Position numbers and translations under genes: made by a program. From the NCBI GenBank assembly GCA_963556195.1, contig OY744529.1:62268580-62332579 (forward strand): a DNA stretch of 64,000 nucleotides, written 5' to 3'. The notes under the pieces were generated by a model. It ran no database searches. It saw only the letters and a program-made list of their open reading frames with translations, and was not told the origin of the DNA. This DNA comes from Sepiola atlantica. Lineage: Eukaryota > Mollusca > Cephalopoda > Sepiida > Sepiolidae. Positions within the stretch are counted from its first letter, which is position 1. The number at the start of each line of letters is the position of its first letter. Below, in pieces: positions 12,601 through 26,200 of this stretch.

Positions 12601-15600
12601 AAGTGGGTTATCATTACTGCCTGGTGACCCAGAAATGGGTGATCATTTTATGTTAAATTTATATGCAAAAGGTCTGAAGTTATATCGTACAAAACGTAAA
12701 AATAACCAAGACCAAAATAATAGTTCAAATTATCCAAAATTTTGAATGTGCACAACTTAAGATTTTAAATATATATATATATATATATAGTGACTCAAGT
12801 AAATGATTAATATCTGGCCAATCCATTGCCATTTAGAAAAAATCCGACAAGATAACTTTATAACAGACATTATTGGAAAGCATGTTGGTTTTGTAAAGCA
12901 GTCATAGTACTTTTGATGATCATACTTTAAATAAACTTAATTGATTTTACTAGTACTTATATAATCTAAGTAAACTTCAGATATGTCAAATATTATGAAT
13001 TAGCAGGGCTACCCAGCATCGCTCGGGGTTCTAATTTCCATAAATTTCATAGATTACAGTAAAAAATAAAAGTAAAACAATCTGTTTAATATTGTTATTT
13101 GAAAGTTCATTTGGGGGCAAAAATCAGCATAAAAAAAAATAAATATGCTTTTCATCTAAGTAAAGCACGCTAACCAATTAACATAAACCAGATTATTTTT
13201 CCCCTTCTCTCTAAGTAAAGTCGAATGTACATCAGTCACTTATCAAAAAGGAATAGTAATAGTCAACAAAATAGTGAATAGCAAAACGAATCGTCTTATT
13301 AAATTAATACCCAGTGATTTGGGTGGCAGTGTTAGGACTTCTGACCAGGAGAGTAAAAGATGTTGCCTTCATCTAAATATTACTTTTAAAAAAATAAAAT
13401 ATTGACCAGGATTAAATGTTAAAAATCAATGAAATTGATTGAAAATAAAATTATTGTTTTTAACAACATGGACAAATATTTGCCATAAATGAGTGAAAAA
13501 ATAGATTTTTTATGTAGCTTGTAGCTATTAATCAAAAGCATGAGTAGAATCATTTTTACTTTATATAAGATTATTGATTGAAATTTTTGCATCAGCATTA
13601 ATATACATATTAACAAAATTCCTTTTAGGGTACGTATCAAGGATGTGAGTAGCTAATGGCAAAAAAAGCTGAAATCGAGGTGATTTTCTCAACCGAGGGT
13701 GGGGGGTACAACACCCTGTGTGTTTGGAGAGAGGGCAGCACTAAAAAACAACAACTTTTTTCCTAAAAAAACTCCAATCAGTTTCAACTTAAAAAAGTCA
13801 AAATTAAGAGAAAGACACTGAGTGTGCATGTAGGGGGAGGGGAGGAGACAGGAAGTCATTCTTTGATGAAACAAAAGTCATCTAACTCCCCTACTCCCAC
13901 TCATGAATTGCTTGAAGTCTTAGCATTCACAGTAAAATTAACATTTTCATTTTTCAGAGAGAACTGTCATAAGAGAGAAAATCAGATTTTTCTTATTAAA
14001 AAAAAAAATCAGATTCCGACTCAACTCTTCCATTAACCTAAGAACTCATCTATTCTTTCAATGTGACCAAACCAACAAAGTCTCCTGTTCTACACACAAC
14101 TCTTTTTAAATCTTCCTCTGAGGTCATCAGATCTAACCTGTTTTTACACATCCATCATATCATTTCTCTCCATACAACACATACTTTCTGGCCAGGTTTC
14201 ACTTCCACACATCACACTGCACATACATGCCTCACAAATTGTTCCCTTAGTCAACAGCGGTAATGCTCTATTAGTTAGTAATGGCAAAAGTTCCCTGAAC
14301 TTACTCCATTCATTCATAACTCTTGCAATCACACCAGCACCAACTCCTCCCTATGCTCTAATGGTATCACCAAGGTAACAAAACTTCTGGACAACCTCAA
14401 TAGCCTCGCCATCCACATATCTCCACATCTGAACATATAAACAGAAAATGAATTCAGTTGACAAACTCTTAAAAACTGCCCCTAATTGTCATCATTAAGC
14501 ATAGATGAAAGTAAGAATTTTCACAAATCTGAAAATATTTTGTATTGATATTAAAAAAAAATAATTTGACATAAAATAGAAGGCTGTGCTGGGTTCTGGT
14601 AATATTTGAGTTTCCAATTTAACAAATTTCAATTGGAAAAAAATTATTTTTTAAAACAAAACTATATTTTTGTAAAATCAATAAATATATAATAAACTAA
14701 AAATGAAGATCATTTGTAATATGACGATCTATGTTTAAACTATAAAATAACTTCAAAACTATTTTAAATAAAATATCTTAAAAACTATGTTTAGTAAATT
14801 ACATTTTTTAGAAAAGATGCTACTTTTATATTTCCCACATGCTAAAATCTGAAATCACGAGAAAATACAAAACACTTTCATCACTGATTAATTAATAAAA
14901 CAAACCAAAAGAATTAGATAAAGAAAAAAAAACTTTAAAAAATGACCACATAATTGGCAATCTACTAACCTTGAGTTTCATGACATTAATCACCTTTTTG
15001 GCTTTCTCCATGGCATCAGGATGAGGATCAGTCGAGAGAAAGAGTAATGTGCGCCACACGCTCACATAGACGTTATTCACAACGGAGGTGCAGGTTGAAA
15101 GGTTGGAGCTTGACGATGTGCGACGGATACGATCTCCACCGCTGATCACACTGCCTCCAACCAAGGTAGAAATGCCAGAATCTGGAGTGGCCAGACCCTC
15201 CAGGTTTGATATACTGTTACTACTTGAAAGACCATGACCTAATGGTTAATAAAAGTTAACACAAACTGAAAAACATCAACTCATTTATGGTTAGTTAGGA
15301 AGAGTTAAAAAAAAAAGAAAAAAAAAAAAAAAGAAAAAAAAAAAAAAAAAGAAAAAAGAGCTGCTAAGATTAAGAGTAGTCAAATTATATAAATATATAT
15401 ATTAGCAGAAAGACCCAGAATTGCTCAGGATTGAATGAGAAACTCCTTTTGTGCTCAGTCCATAACATCATTTTTACCTTTTTTTTTAATAAATTTTTTT
15501 ACATTTTATGATATTACATTTTCAGGGTGGTCCCAAGGCCGTACTTAGAATTAACTGTGTGTGAGGGGGTGTAGGTAAAGTGACATTATTTGAATTAAAC

Positions 15601-15839
15601 TTTGATAAATTTATGAAGACATACCCAGCATTTCTACAAGAATTAATGAGAATCCTGTGTACTCTTCCTCCAATCTGGAATATTATGTATTATTATTTTT
15701 TTTTTCATCACTTCCACATATAAATAAAATAAAATGTCATTTTTTTTATAAATGTCAAGTGCAAACGCAGACCCCCCCCCCCCCATATTTGATAAAAATG
15801 AAATATACTTGTCCAAGTACCCAGGTTGATGTAATTTCA

Positions 15840-15883
<44 letters not shown>

Positions 15884-17204
15884 GATCTATCTCCAAAACC
15901 CTAGGAATTTTGTGAACAAACAGACAAGCACTACAACTTATAAATATATTAGTTATATATAAAAAGAGCAAAATATTTCCCCTCATTCCTCAAATGTAAG
16001 ACATGCAAAAAAAGATATTACAGCTATTTAAACATCAAACATTTAAACAACAGATAAAAGGAAACATTTAAAATAGAGTGGGTTTTGGTTATCCAATCAG
16101 ATCCTTCCATTGAGCATTTCACTTGAGAGATCAACCAATAGGAAAAATGCAAGAGAAAACAAGATTTCCAATTTAAAAAAATACATTCAATGTACAGGCA
16201 ATATATATATATATATATATAAGAATTAGTGTTATGCAACGTTCACAAATAGAAGAAGAATCTTGTTTCAAAGAGTTTCAATACAAACCGAATTGTTCAC
16301 TCTTGGGTTCATGGTTCTAGTTTTTGTACACAAGCTTAAATGTAAAACCCTCATCTTTCACCCTCCCTCTCGTTCTCTCTTCAACCCAGGCCATGAATCC
16401 AAAGCTGAAACGTTCAATAAAATCATGCTTCCAGTGCTGTTAATAGGTTTACATGGTTAGTAAGTTAGATGGTAAGAAGCAGCCTAATTTTAAAATCAGC
16501 AGAAACCCTATATTACAAAAATCTGAAATGAAAATAAAACCGCAAAGAGAAAGGGGGACGGCATGTCAGATAAGACGTCAGAAGTAGAGTTTCAAAAGGA
16601 GAGAGTTTTATCAAGCAGTAGAGCATATCAAATCTCAAGCTTTCTTTTAAAACATACCAAAAGAGACATAGGTCATTTTACTTTTGTTATTATTAGTCGA
16701 ATGAAAAGTTCTTCCTCTTCCTTTAATATTTGAAATATGCATTGGATTTCTTTTTGGCTTACAGAAAACTTTCATGATCATCATCAGCAGCAGGTTAGAA
16801 ATGAAGCAGTAGATGGCCACAGGAACAAAAACGACACGTGGGAGATAAGTTTGAAGTTGCGTAGCAGAATATGATGCATGGTAGATATGGAGTGGTAGGA
16901 AAATGCCTGATGAAGAGCCAATTGGGGCTACTTACGAGTGGCCATATTTTTGAGACTGCCGCGGGAGGCACTACGTTTCATGCCAGGAAGAGGGAGTGTC
17001 AGGTAACCATCTAAAACAAAGAAAAACAAGATCTGAGAACAACCGAAATGTAGTCAGGCGGGGAGCTGTCACCCCTACTCAACACACATGGTCAGTTCTA
17101 CAGATGACAAAATGTTGCTCAATTACGAAAGATACATCCATCAAGTCGGCTGTCTTTAAGCCAATAAGCCAACTATCTGAGCAAGAGGGGATGACACGAA
17201 CCAC

Positions 17205-17243
<39 letters not shown>

Positions 17244-20200
17244 CATAGAATGATAAGAAGGATGAGACAAGATGCTGTAAAACAAATAAAAAGAGTCAGA
17301 AATGAAGAACAAACAAAAAGAAGGTGCATTAAAAGTCAAGGAAACAAAACGGCTGAAGTTATACGGATTAAATCCTGTATTTTACAACCAATAAATGAAT
17401 CATAAATAATTAAGACATGCCTCGAAAAATGCATCTTGATGAATTCACTATTTACAAAAACTATTACATTTTATGGCAAACAGGCTCCAGGGAAAATAAA
17501 AGAATTCCGAAACTGATCGGATACGATAGGTCACGTAACAGTGTAGCAAGATGAGATGTTGGGGGTGTAAAAATAAGGTTAAAAATGGAAAATTCCACGT
17601 TAGGTAAGATGGAATTTTTAATTAGAAAGCAAGTTAGAGCTTTGTGTACAGGAACTTGCATCATGGGATGAAAATATGTAGCAGAGAAGCTAGAAAGTTT
17701 CTACCTCTTGCAAGTTAGGCATCAAGGTGAGCAGACGCTGTTTTTGAGGCCTCCACCATCTTACAGGGGGTTGGAAGAGGAAGATGCAGCTTATCTGGAT
17801 AAAAATTTCTGTAAAACATAAACCAAATCCAAGAGCAAATAATGGAGTTATTTTTTGTTCATTTTAATTGCTTCTATTATTCCAGCCACAAGGAAAAAAG
17901 AATATCTCTACGACTGTTATATCACCACTTTGAGAGAGATGTCACTTTCCATTAAACAACTACTTACGTATCTACGAAACGAACAGGTGTTTCTGTCAAC
18001 CAAGACAGGCAATTTGTGGGGATCAAAGAATTCCCCTGCAATGTTACAACAGCTCTCACCTACATCCACAGATTAACTCCACATGACTGTTGAAGTTATC
18101 TCTGTGTATCTACAAAAATTGTCCACTTATGTTTCTAATAACAATCAGCTTCTGGTCGGTCTATTTGAGTTTGAGTGGGAAGGGTTTAGTAATCGAAAAC
18201 TCAAATCAATTGTGAGATCTTCTGGTGTTCATCTGCGAGCAAACGTAGGTGAGAGCTGTCACCTGACCGGCGGCAGAATTTTCTTATTTGCCCTGGAGTC
18301 TGTTTGCAGCAAAGATGTATTAGTTTTTGTAAGTAGCAAATTTATCAAGATGTATTTATAGAGGTATGGAGAGGCAAGGCCGAAGAAGACTTGAAACGAC
18401 TCAAAGCAATGCTACCTCGAAACCAATGTAAATGCTTTCATGGATATAGTCACTTCGTACTGCCATGGTCAACAAGCAACCCACATCTGATGTGGAATAG
18501 ACACGTTAAATGAAGATGTCTTAACTGTTTGCAATTCGTTCATCGGTCATAAAATATAGGATTTAAATCCTATAAAGCTAAAAACGAAAAAAAGAATACT
18601 GTCACACTATTACAGAGCTAAATGAGCATAGAATAGGCGGATAACAATCAACGTGAAGGATCGCCAACTTTTTGAAGAGAAAGCGCCAATTAGCTATGCA
18701 ATGTCTCGGTGAAGGGCCATGATATTAAATATAATACTAATAAATTTTCTCAGACTCAAACTGCTCTGTTCAAAATGAGGTCTTTTCTAAGGTTTAGTGA
18801 AAGCGATGCAGTAGTCCTAACTCGGCACGCCAAGTCCAAAAATCTACACCTGTAACAATTACACCACACCACCTCAATTTATGAATAATATAGACTTAAT
18901 AAAGTGCGTGCTGATATTTTTCGGAGTAATTATAGATAAGATTAATCAGACTATTAACAAAGTCAAGTATACAATAATAATTATATGTAATATCAAAAAG
19001 GGGATGCTAAAATTACAGAGAGAATTTACTGGAACAAATTTGATTGATATTTATAGAAATTATATATTTACTACCAGTATTGCCTGGGAAAATTGATGAA
19101 CCTAAGAAACTTGCATTTCACCTGTAAGATGCATTAACATTGTTTTTAATGTGATTTATTTATTTATTTATTTTACTAAAACAAACATGGTTTAAATGCC
19201 AAAACCTATGTTAACCGAAAAAAAACAAAAAAAAACAGTTGTTACAACATAGTTGCTTGTTAACAACCCCAAAAGCTCTCCCTTTCTTTCGCTGTTAAGG
19301 CATCTATATATTAATACGATAGCGTGTGTGTTCGTGTGTCACGCTTCCGGCAAAAGCTCTGCGCATGCATGCCGCTCCTAAATTTTTAAAAACATTCAAC
19401 CAGCCTGCGTTTAGGGATATTTATATGTGTATCCCTCTTGCGCAATGGTTAGCGAGGTGGTATTTTTTACTTCGGCCCGACTGGTTTATAGTTCGATCCC
19501 AACCAGCCTCTAAGATTGTTATTCTACATTTCGAGGGGAAGGGGAAGAAATAATACATTTTTTTATTACCTAGTTAAAAACTACTTTTTTGTGTTGCTAA
19601 AAACTTAAAACTATTTTTTGTTTTTATGTTGGCGTTTTTAATGGCATTGTCTATTTAATTACGTTGACTGCTTAAAAAGTAGGATATCGGCCAGTATTAT
19701 TTTGTTGTTGTTTTTTTTTTTTTGAACGGATGGCATATCAACCTTTTTTAGTAGATATGCGCAGTGTCCATCGTACACGAATTACTATTTCAAACAATTA
19801 TTTAACTCTTATCCAGAAGGGAGATGGCTCATAATAAAGCAAGCGTAACTTACTAACAAATAGAGAGTGCTTTGTTACATCAGGACCCGTATTGAAAACA
19901 TCATTTCGTGTACTTTACACGGGTTCCGCTAGTTATTATTATTATAGCAGTATGATTAGATAGAAATGAACATCAGGGAGAAGAAAATAGTAAAAGAATC
20001 ACAGAAAGAGTGAGTGAAATTGATCGATTAATATCTGTCTTTAAGATAGTGAAAGATGGATGGAAAAAAGTTGCCGTGTTTAATTAGAACAGCCTCGTTT
20101 TCGAATTAACTGTTCTCACTTAGAAAATGAAATGACGGAATATGTTTATTGAGTCAGCAAGCATTGAAGCTGGAAAAAATGATTGACAACCGGTGTTAAG

Positions 20201-23200
20201 CGAATAAATCTCCATTATAAAAATAACACAGTGATTAGGGTGACAGGAAGTGACAGAAGGTTATGTTCTCTGATTACGTCTATGACATTAGTAATAACAA
20301 AAACTGTTAGTTGGATCAAGTATAAAATCTAAGAAATTGATTGGAAATAAAAAATATTTTTGTTGAGAAAACAAAACAATATATGTAATATCTTACATAG
20401 TAAACAGAGTGTAATATACCTGACAGGATGGAGTCATTTGAAACATGAAATGCATACTTAGAATTCTTGATTTATTCACATCAAGACAACCCATTTGGTC
20501 AGTATTTGCTATATATATTATTAAATACTAGCAAAAATATGCAACCAAAGTGAGTATATTTTTGCTAGTATATGACAAACGCACTGCCACCAACAAAAGA
20601 GGAGGTAATGCCTAGGAGGATGATATCATGACAACAGAACAAATACTAACCCCCCCCCCCTCCTCTGAATTGAGCATCATAATCATCATTATCATATTCA
20701 GTTTAATGTGTTTTACATGCTGGCATACATTGGAGGCTTTAAGAAATTGATTTCCAAAGTAACTTATCTCTGCCCAGGTCTTTATCCCTCGGGTCTATTT
20801 TTATCACTTCCTCCCATGTTGCATCATAAGATTGTATAATTTTGGCTTCAGACAGACAGATGCCAAATCTACATTAGTAATAGTTATAACTTCCTAACTT
20901 TGACTATGGTTGATAATCATATTTTTACAAGAAGTATTTACTGGAAAATGGATAACATCATAAAGAATGAATATTAGCTTTTGTCAACTTTTGAAAAAAT
21001 AAAGCTCATTTTGTGACATTATCCATTTAAATATATATATATTTCTTTCTTGATAATGATTATCTGCCACCTCATCCCCTTTGTCTCTCCCCTTTTTTTC
21101 TCACTTATCATTCACTCTTTACTTACGATCTTCTGTACAGTGACAAGATCATCAGAGCTTTAGTATTATATAGATTTTCTTAGGTTGTTCATAATCTATA
21201 CATTAATAAAATTAAGAAACAATTTCACGTGCATATTTCTTGCATCAACAGAACTTTAATAATTACACATTGAATTTTTTTTACATACTTTTAAGTGAAT
21301 ATTTATTGAAATATAATAAAACAAAATTTTAAAAATCCTATTTAAAAAATAATTTAATAAAATAAAATTAGCTGATCAAATTATAGTATGTGTGTTTCTA
21401 ATTATGAAGTATGATTTGTAAAATTAAAAAAAAAAAACGATTAATTACTAATTTATTAAAAATGGTTAATTAGAAAAAATTTCAATTTCTTCATAAATAA
21501 GTAATTTTAATCTTTCTGAATTTGTGACCCTTCAAAATTGAAAGGAATTTGGAAACATTTATATTGCCAAATAGAAAGTCATTTAAAATGGCTTTAAAAT
21601 TCTTATGCATCAAAAGATTGAAAGTTTTGGAAGCTATTTAGGTCTGATAAGTTTATAGCAATAAAATTAGTTTTAGTTTTATAACAATTTTATTCAATCA
21701 TTTACTGACCAAATAATACTGTAATAATTAAATTTAACTTTCAAAATGCTATTTAAAAAAAAAGCGAAACAAAAATTTAAAAAAAAAAAGACTTCCAGGC
21801 AATGCCAGGTAGATACATCTAGCACAATAAAGCAATAATTTTAGTTCCGAACTAAACATCGAATATAAAAATAAGTCAAATGAACTCAAGAGGAAGAGAC
21901 AGATGAAAAATATAAATAAATAGGATGACAGAAAATTTCTCCCCTCCCCAAACCAATAACAAAATGAGATTGCAATTATTTATAAAATGACTACAGAAAA
22001 CTCACAATTAACTATAAAAATTCACCCCAAAACATCTAAATATATGGCGAAAAAATGATTACATTTTTGTCTTTATTAATAAAATTAGCTGATCAAATTA
22101 TAGTATGTGTGTTTCTTATTATGAAGTATGATTTGTAAAATTTAAAAAAAAAAAAAAACGATTAATTAATAATTTATTAAAAGTGGTTAATTAGAAAAAA
22201 TGTAATTAATAAAGTTTTTTTTTAAATTTGTTACAAAACACAAAAAAATTGTTACAAAAATAAAAATTGTTACGAAAAAAAAAAAATTCAAATAATCTGG
22301 CACACACCTCTGGAACATTGTTTATTATTTACTAGCTGTATTTACTCAGGGTTACCACAGTGGAGACATTTTGCTGGGTAAAGGGCTTAGAAGAAGAATT
22401 TAAAATATAGTCATATTTAAGTGGAGTTTTACAAAACAAAAATTCAAGTAAAAAGACTCCTGAAGAACCCCGGGTAGATACAGCTAGTTTTAATAAGATT
22501 CCTACTTGGATTACTTAGTATATTCAAGAACCACAAAGAATCACTAAAAACAGACAATGCATTCATCATTAAATGTGTAAAGATTCATAATTTAAAAGTA
22601 AGTGCATCAAGCAGAGACATCATAACAATCACATTTCTATTGTACTTTATTATGTTTAAATTCACATTTTCTATATTAATAAAATGATATTCAACTATTT
22701 ATGTTGTTCACGTTTGCACTGATATTTACAGGGTGTTCGCGATAAATTTAACACTTTTTAAAAGGGAAAGAAAAACAAACATCATATTTTGGTCAATAAT
22801 TGATGTGTTCGCAAAATTTAAAGTGCATTTCTTTTGAATCTTTCACCAAATGCAACACACTCAAAGAAGACACCTTGAGCCTCTACCTAGGCCTCCAGGT
22901 GGGACTTGAACCTGGAGCATGCAGTCTTTATAATGTCTTTGAAAGACAGTCTGATCGTACGGTTGGTGTCTTTCTCAAATGCACCTCACACATAAGAGTT
23001 CATGGGGTTGCAAACAGGTGAATTGAGAAGGGCCAGATATTGGGGCTGGTGAAGTCGTAGAAGTTCTCAGGCAGCCAGTCTTGGTTTTCCCTAGAGGTGT
23101 GACACAGAAAAGAGTCCTGCAGCCAGTTTCTCCACCCAGCACTTGACAACAGTGAACAGAACTTAATATACAATCTGAATTGAGTCAGCGTCCCTTTTCT

Positions 23201-26200
23201 AAGATGTAGGGCAGCATGATGTGGCCATCACAGTTTCAGGGAACTTAATCTTCTTAATGCCTGGGAATTCATGCGGACTGTAGCCTAGCCACCTGTTGTT
23301 TTGCACGTTGTGCAATTGGTCTTGGCAGAAGTTCTACTTGTCTGAGAAGAATCAGTACATCCCTGGCTCAAATGGGTGTTTGACCTAGTTGAGGAGTTTC
23401 TTGGCTTTCGTAAGGCAGTTCTCTTGAGCCTAACCAGGGAGTAGTTTTCCCTTGCAACTCTAGCATTAGATGCCCGTTCAACTCTTATTTCATAGTTGCC
23501 ACTCCGACATTCAACCCTCTCGCCAAGGTCCACATTGGCCACTTCGATCTTCAATTTTTTTTTGCAACTTCTTAAAGAAGGTCTGTTATGATCCTTAACG
23601 CTAGACATTGCTTCTAAATTTTAGTCTCTATCATCCTGCTCATATCTCACAACCTTCAAGATATTCAAAGAGCAGAGCTGCAGCTAAGATTTCTAAATTT
23701 TTTAATCCAGCGTGAATCATAATCATGATGCAGGTCACTCTCTTTCAATATTCCAGAGCTTTCCAGTCGTCCATGGTCTCCAGCTCCCAAACCCATCAAT
23801 AGTAAACAGAAATAGCTATCCGTTGCACTTTATCACTATTAAATATACTTGAAATGGTTTTGAAAAGAAAAAAAATATCAAAAAAATTATCAAATTTATC
23901 CTGAACACCCCATACATTGCTAACAGAATGAATTCTTCTGCCAATTAAATTAAAAACAATCTGACTACCTTATTAAAAACTTAAAACACATAACAGTTTA
24001 TAAAGAGAGAAGATAGTTTGAAACAAGATTTTTCTTAAGTAAAATTGAGCAAGTAAAAAAATAAATGAAAACAGATTAACATTAGTTTATTTGATCCATA
24101 TATTTTATTAGATTAACATATATTGCATATTTTTTTATTATAAAGCCTTTTCAGATTATTTAATGCTGAATCTAGTCATTTTGGTAAAAGTATGCTTCAA
24201 AATGGTATACAAATGGTCACATCTGTGGGTTAAATAGAATCTGCATTTTAGAAATAACAGATTCTATTTAACCCACAGATATGACCGCGACAGTTACTAC
24301 TATTCTGGGTCAGAATGGACCTGAGAGTAATGGCAACTAAGGGGCGACTCCATGCTTCCCAAGGCTCCTAAAGTTTGGCCTCACCACTGGATGCAGTTTC
24401 ATGTCTTATCCAGGACCCTATTTAATTGCTTCCAACTGCATCAAAATGTGGGATACGACAAGAAGGTGAGACAAACCAGCTCCCTGGGAAGGCATGTTGG
24501 TCTGGTACAAAAATAGCTGAGAATAGACCCGCTGGCATTCATCAGTAGAGGGTCTCGGGCACCTGGCAATAACCCCCCCCCCCATCTTCCCGAAGAAGAA
24601 GGTAATGTCTGGGAAGTGCACCTGCTATGGCAGAGTCGGACCATACCTCATTCCAACAAAGAAGGGTCTGTTACTTGCCTCCCCATGAGAGCAGAGTTAG
24701 ATACAATGTTGGTTTTTAATGTGGGAAAAATCCCGCTCTCCAAAAAGAAACACTCTAGATTGAGACAAAAATTTAAATTGCCTCAATCTAGAAGGATTTC
24801 ACCAAGGACAGAAAAGATTACGGGTAATATCAGAACATATACTACACTTTTCTCCTAGATGGATCAAATCAGATCCTAGGTGGCAGAATAATGTCAAGAC
24901 AAATCTAAGTTCATATGAAGGCTAAAAAAATATTGGATTGTATATTGAAATAAATTAAACATGAAGTCATCTGCAGATGATTTTGTGAAGCAGATATGGA
25001 GATATCAAAATAGCTTGATACAGATGACTCAACATCAATTAAAATCTCATTTCAAAGATCAATTTGGAAACAACTTTGGAATATGAAATAAACATTAACA
25101 ATTCTTTTAACAAATTGATTATTCCTACAAGTTTTTGGTTTTTTTGTTTCATTGGATCAAATGAGCAACAATCAAAAGGACACATTTTGTCTTAACATTG
25201 TTTTGTTTTTTACTTTTGACTACCTAATTTTTTTAAAAAGTATCCTTTTAGTCATTGACCATTCTAGGATGACTCAAAACGATTTGATCAGTTTCCGTTT
25301 AATTTAACTGTAAAACATCGAATTGCTGATCTGAACATCATAAGTTTTAGAGGAAATCAAATGAGTTGAGAAACGAGCCGCCGATTCTAAGAATAAGTAA
25401 TACAATATTCTAAATCAATTCTAAGTGTGGGTTTGTCTTGTTCATAAAAAGAAGAACTGCCACACAAGCAGACAGTACCAAAACACAAAAAGCGATAGGA
25501 CGGATTCAATCTTCACAGACTCCGACACTAACATCCTCTTCATCTTCTTTAACTAACATCCGGTTACAAAATTGTTAAAGCTATACAAAAGAACATTATT
25601 TCTTCAACGTGCAAAAACAGCTACTAAAGAAATACTTATTTTGTTATAAGACTGTTTTTGAAGTTAAAAAAAGGAAAGAAAAGAAAGAAAAAAGAGAAAC
25701 AAAATAATTAAAACTCAAATAAATGCCTGCAACAAATATTTGTCTAGTATAAATGAAATTATTAATATAAATAGTAAAAACTGACATAATCAAAATGCAT
25801 GTTTGTATACAATATAATAAAGCTCACATTTGTATTTTATTGGAAAGGAAGGGCGGGAATTGGATGGAGGTGGAAGAAAATGAGGAGTGTTAGATTCTCA
25901 GTCCGTCTTAGAAAAAAAAAAATAAACAAAAACAAAACAAACTTAGCCACACATACGCACACATAGTAATTAAACCTATTTTGTCCTTCTCTATATAACT
26001 CATACGCCTTGCCTTAGCGTTTGTCTGATATGCTATCTCTATAACCCTGCACTATCACCGAATACATGCCAACACGCTCTGCTCACTTCTCCCCCTCATT
26101 ATAAACACTGGACAGACAAATCTTCGAAGAGACAATAGTCGCGTCTACGTAAAAAAAAAACTGCCAACATGCCCAAATAAAGAATGCTATAACTACCCAT

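Noticed and set aside
17205..17405. Poly-Met / poly-His open frames
   Set aside because: They are produced entirely by the (ATG)n microsatellite.
17701..17794. Longer version of the microexon reaching 17701
   Set aside because: Read through, the frame hits a stop (TAA) near 17715. The 30-nt version with the gtaaga donor is the one that keeps frame.
19425..19520. A functional tRNA gene
   Set aside because: A-box and B-box words are present, but a paired acceptor stem and a clean anticodon arm are not seen. A SINE head is more likely.
23285..23608. Independent 107-codon minus-strand gene
   Set aside because: It lies within the inverted ends of the decayed mariner and is in the wrong frame for most of the transposase.
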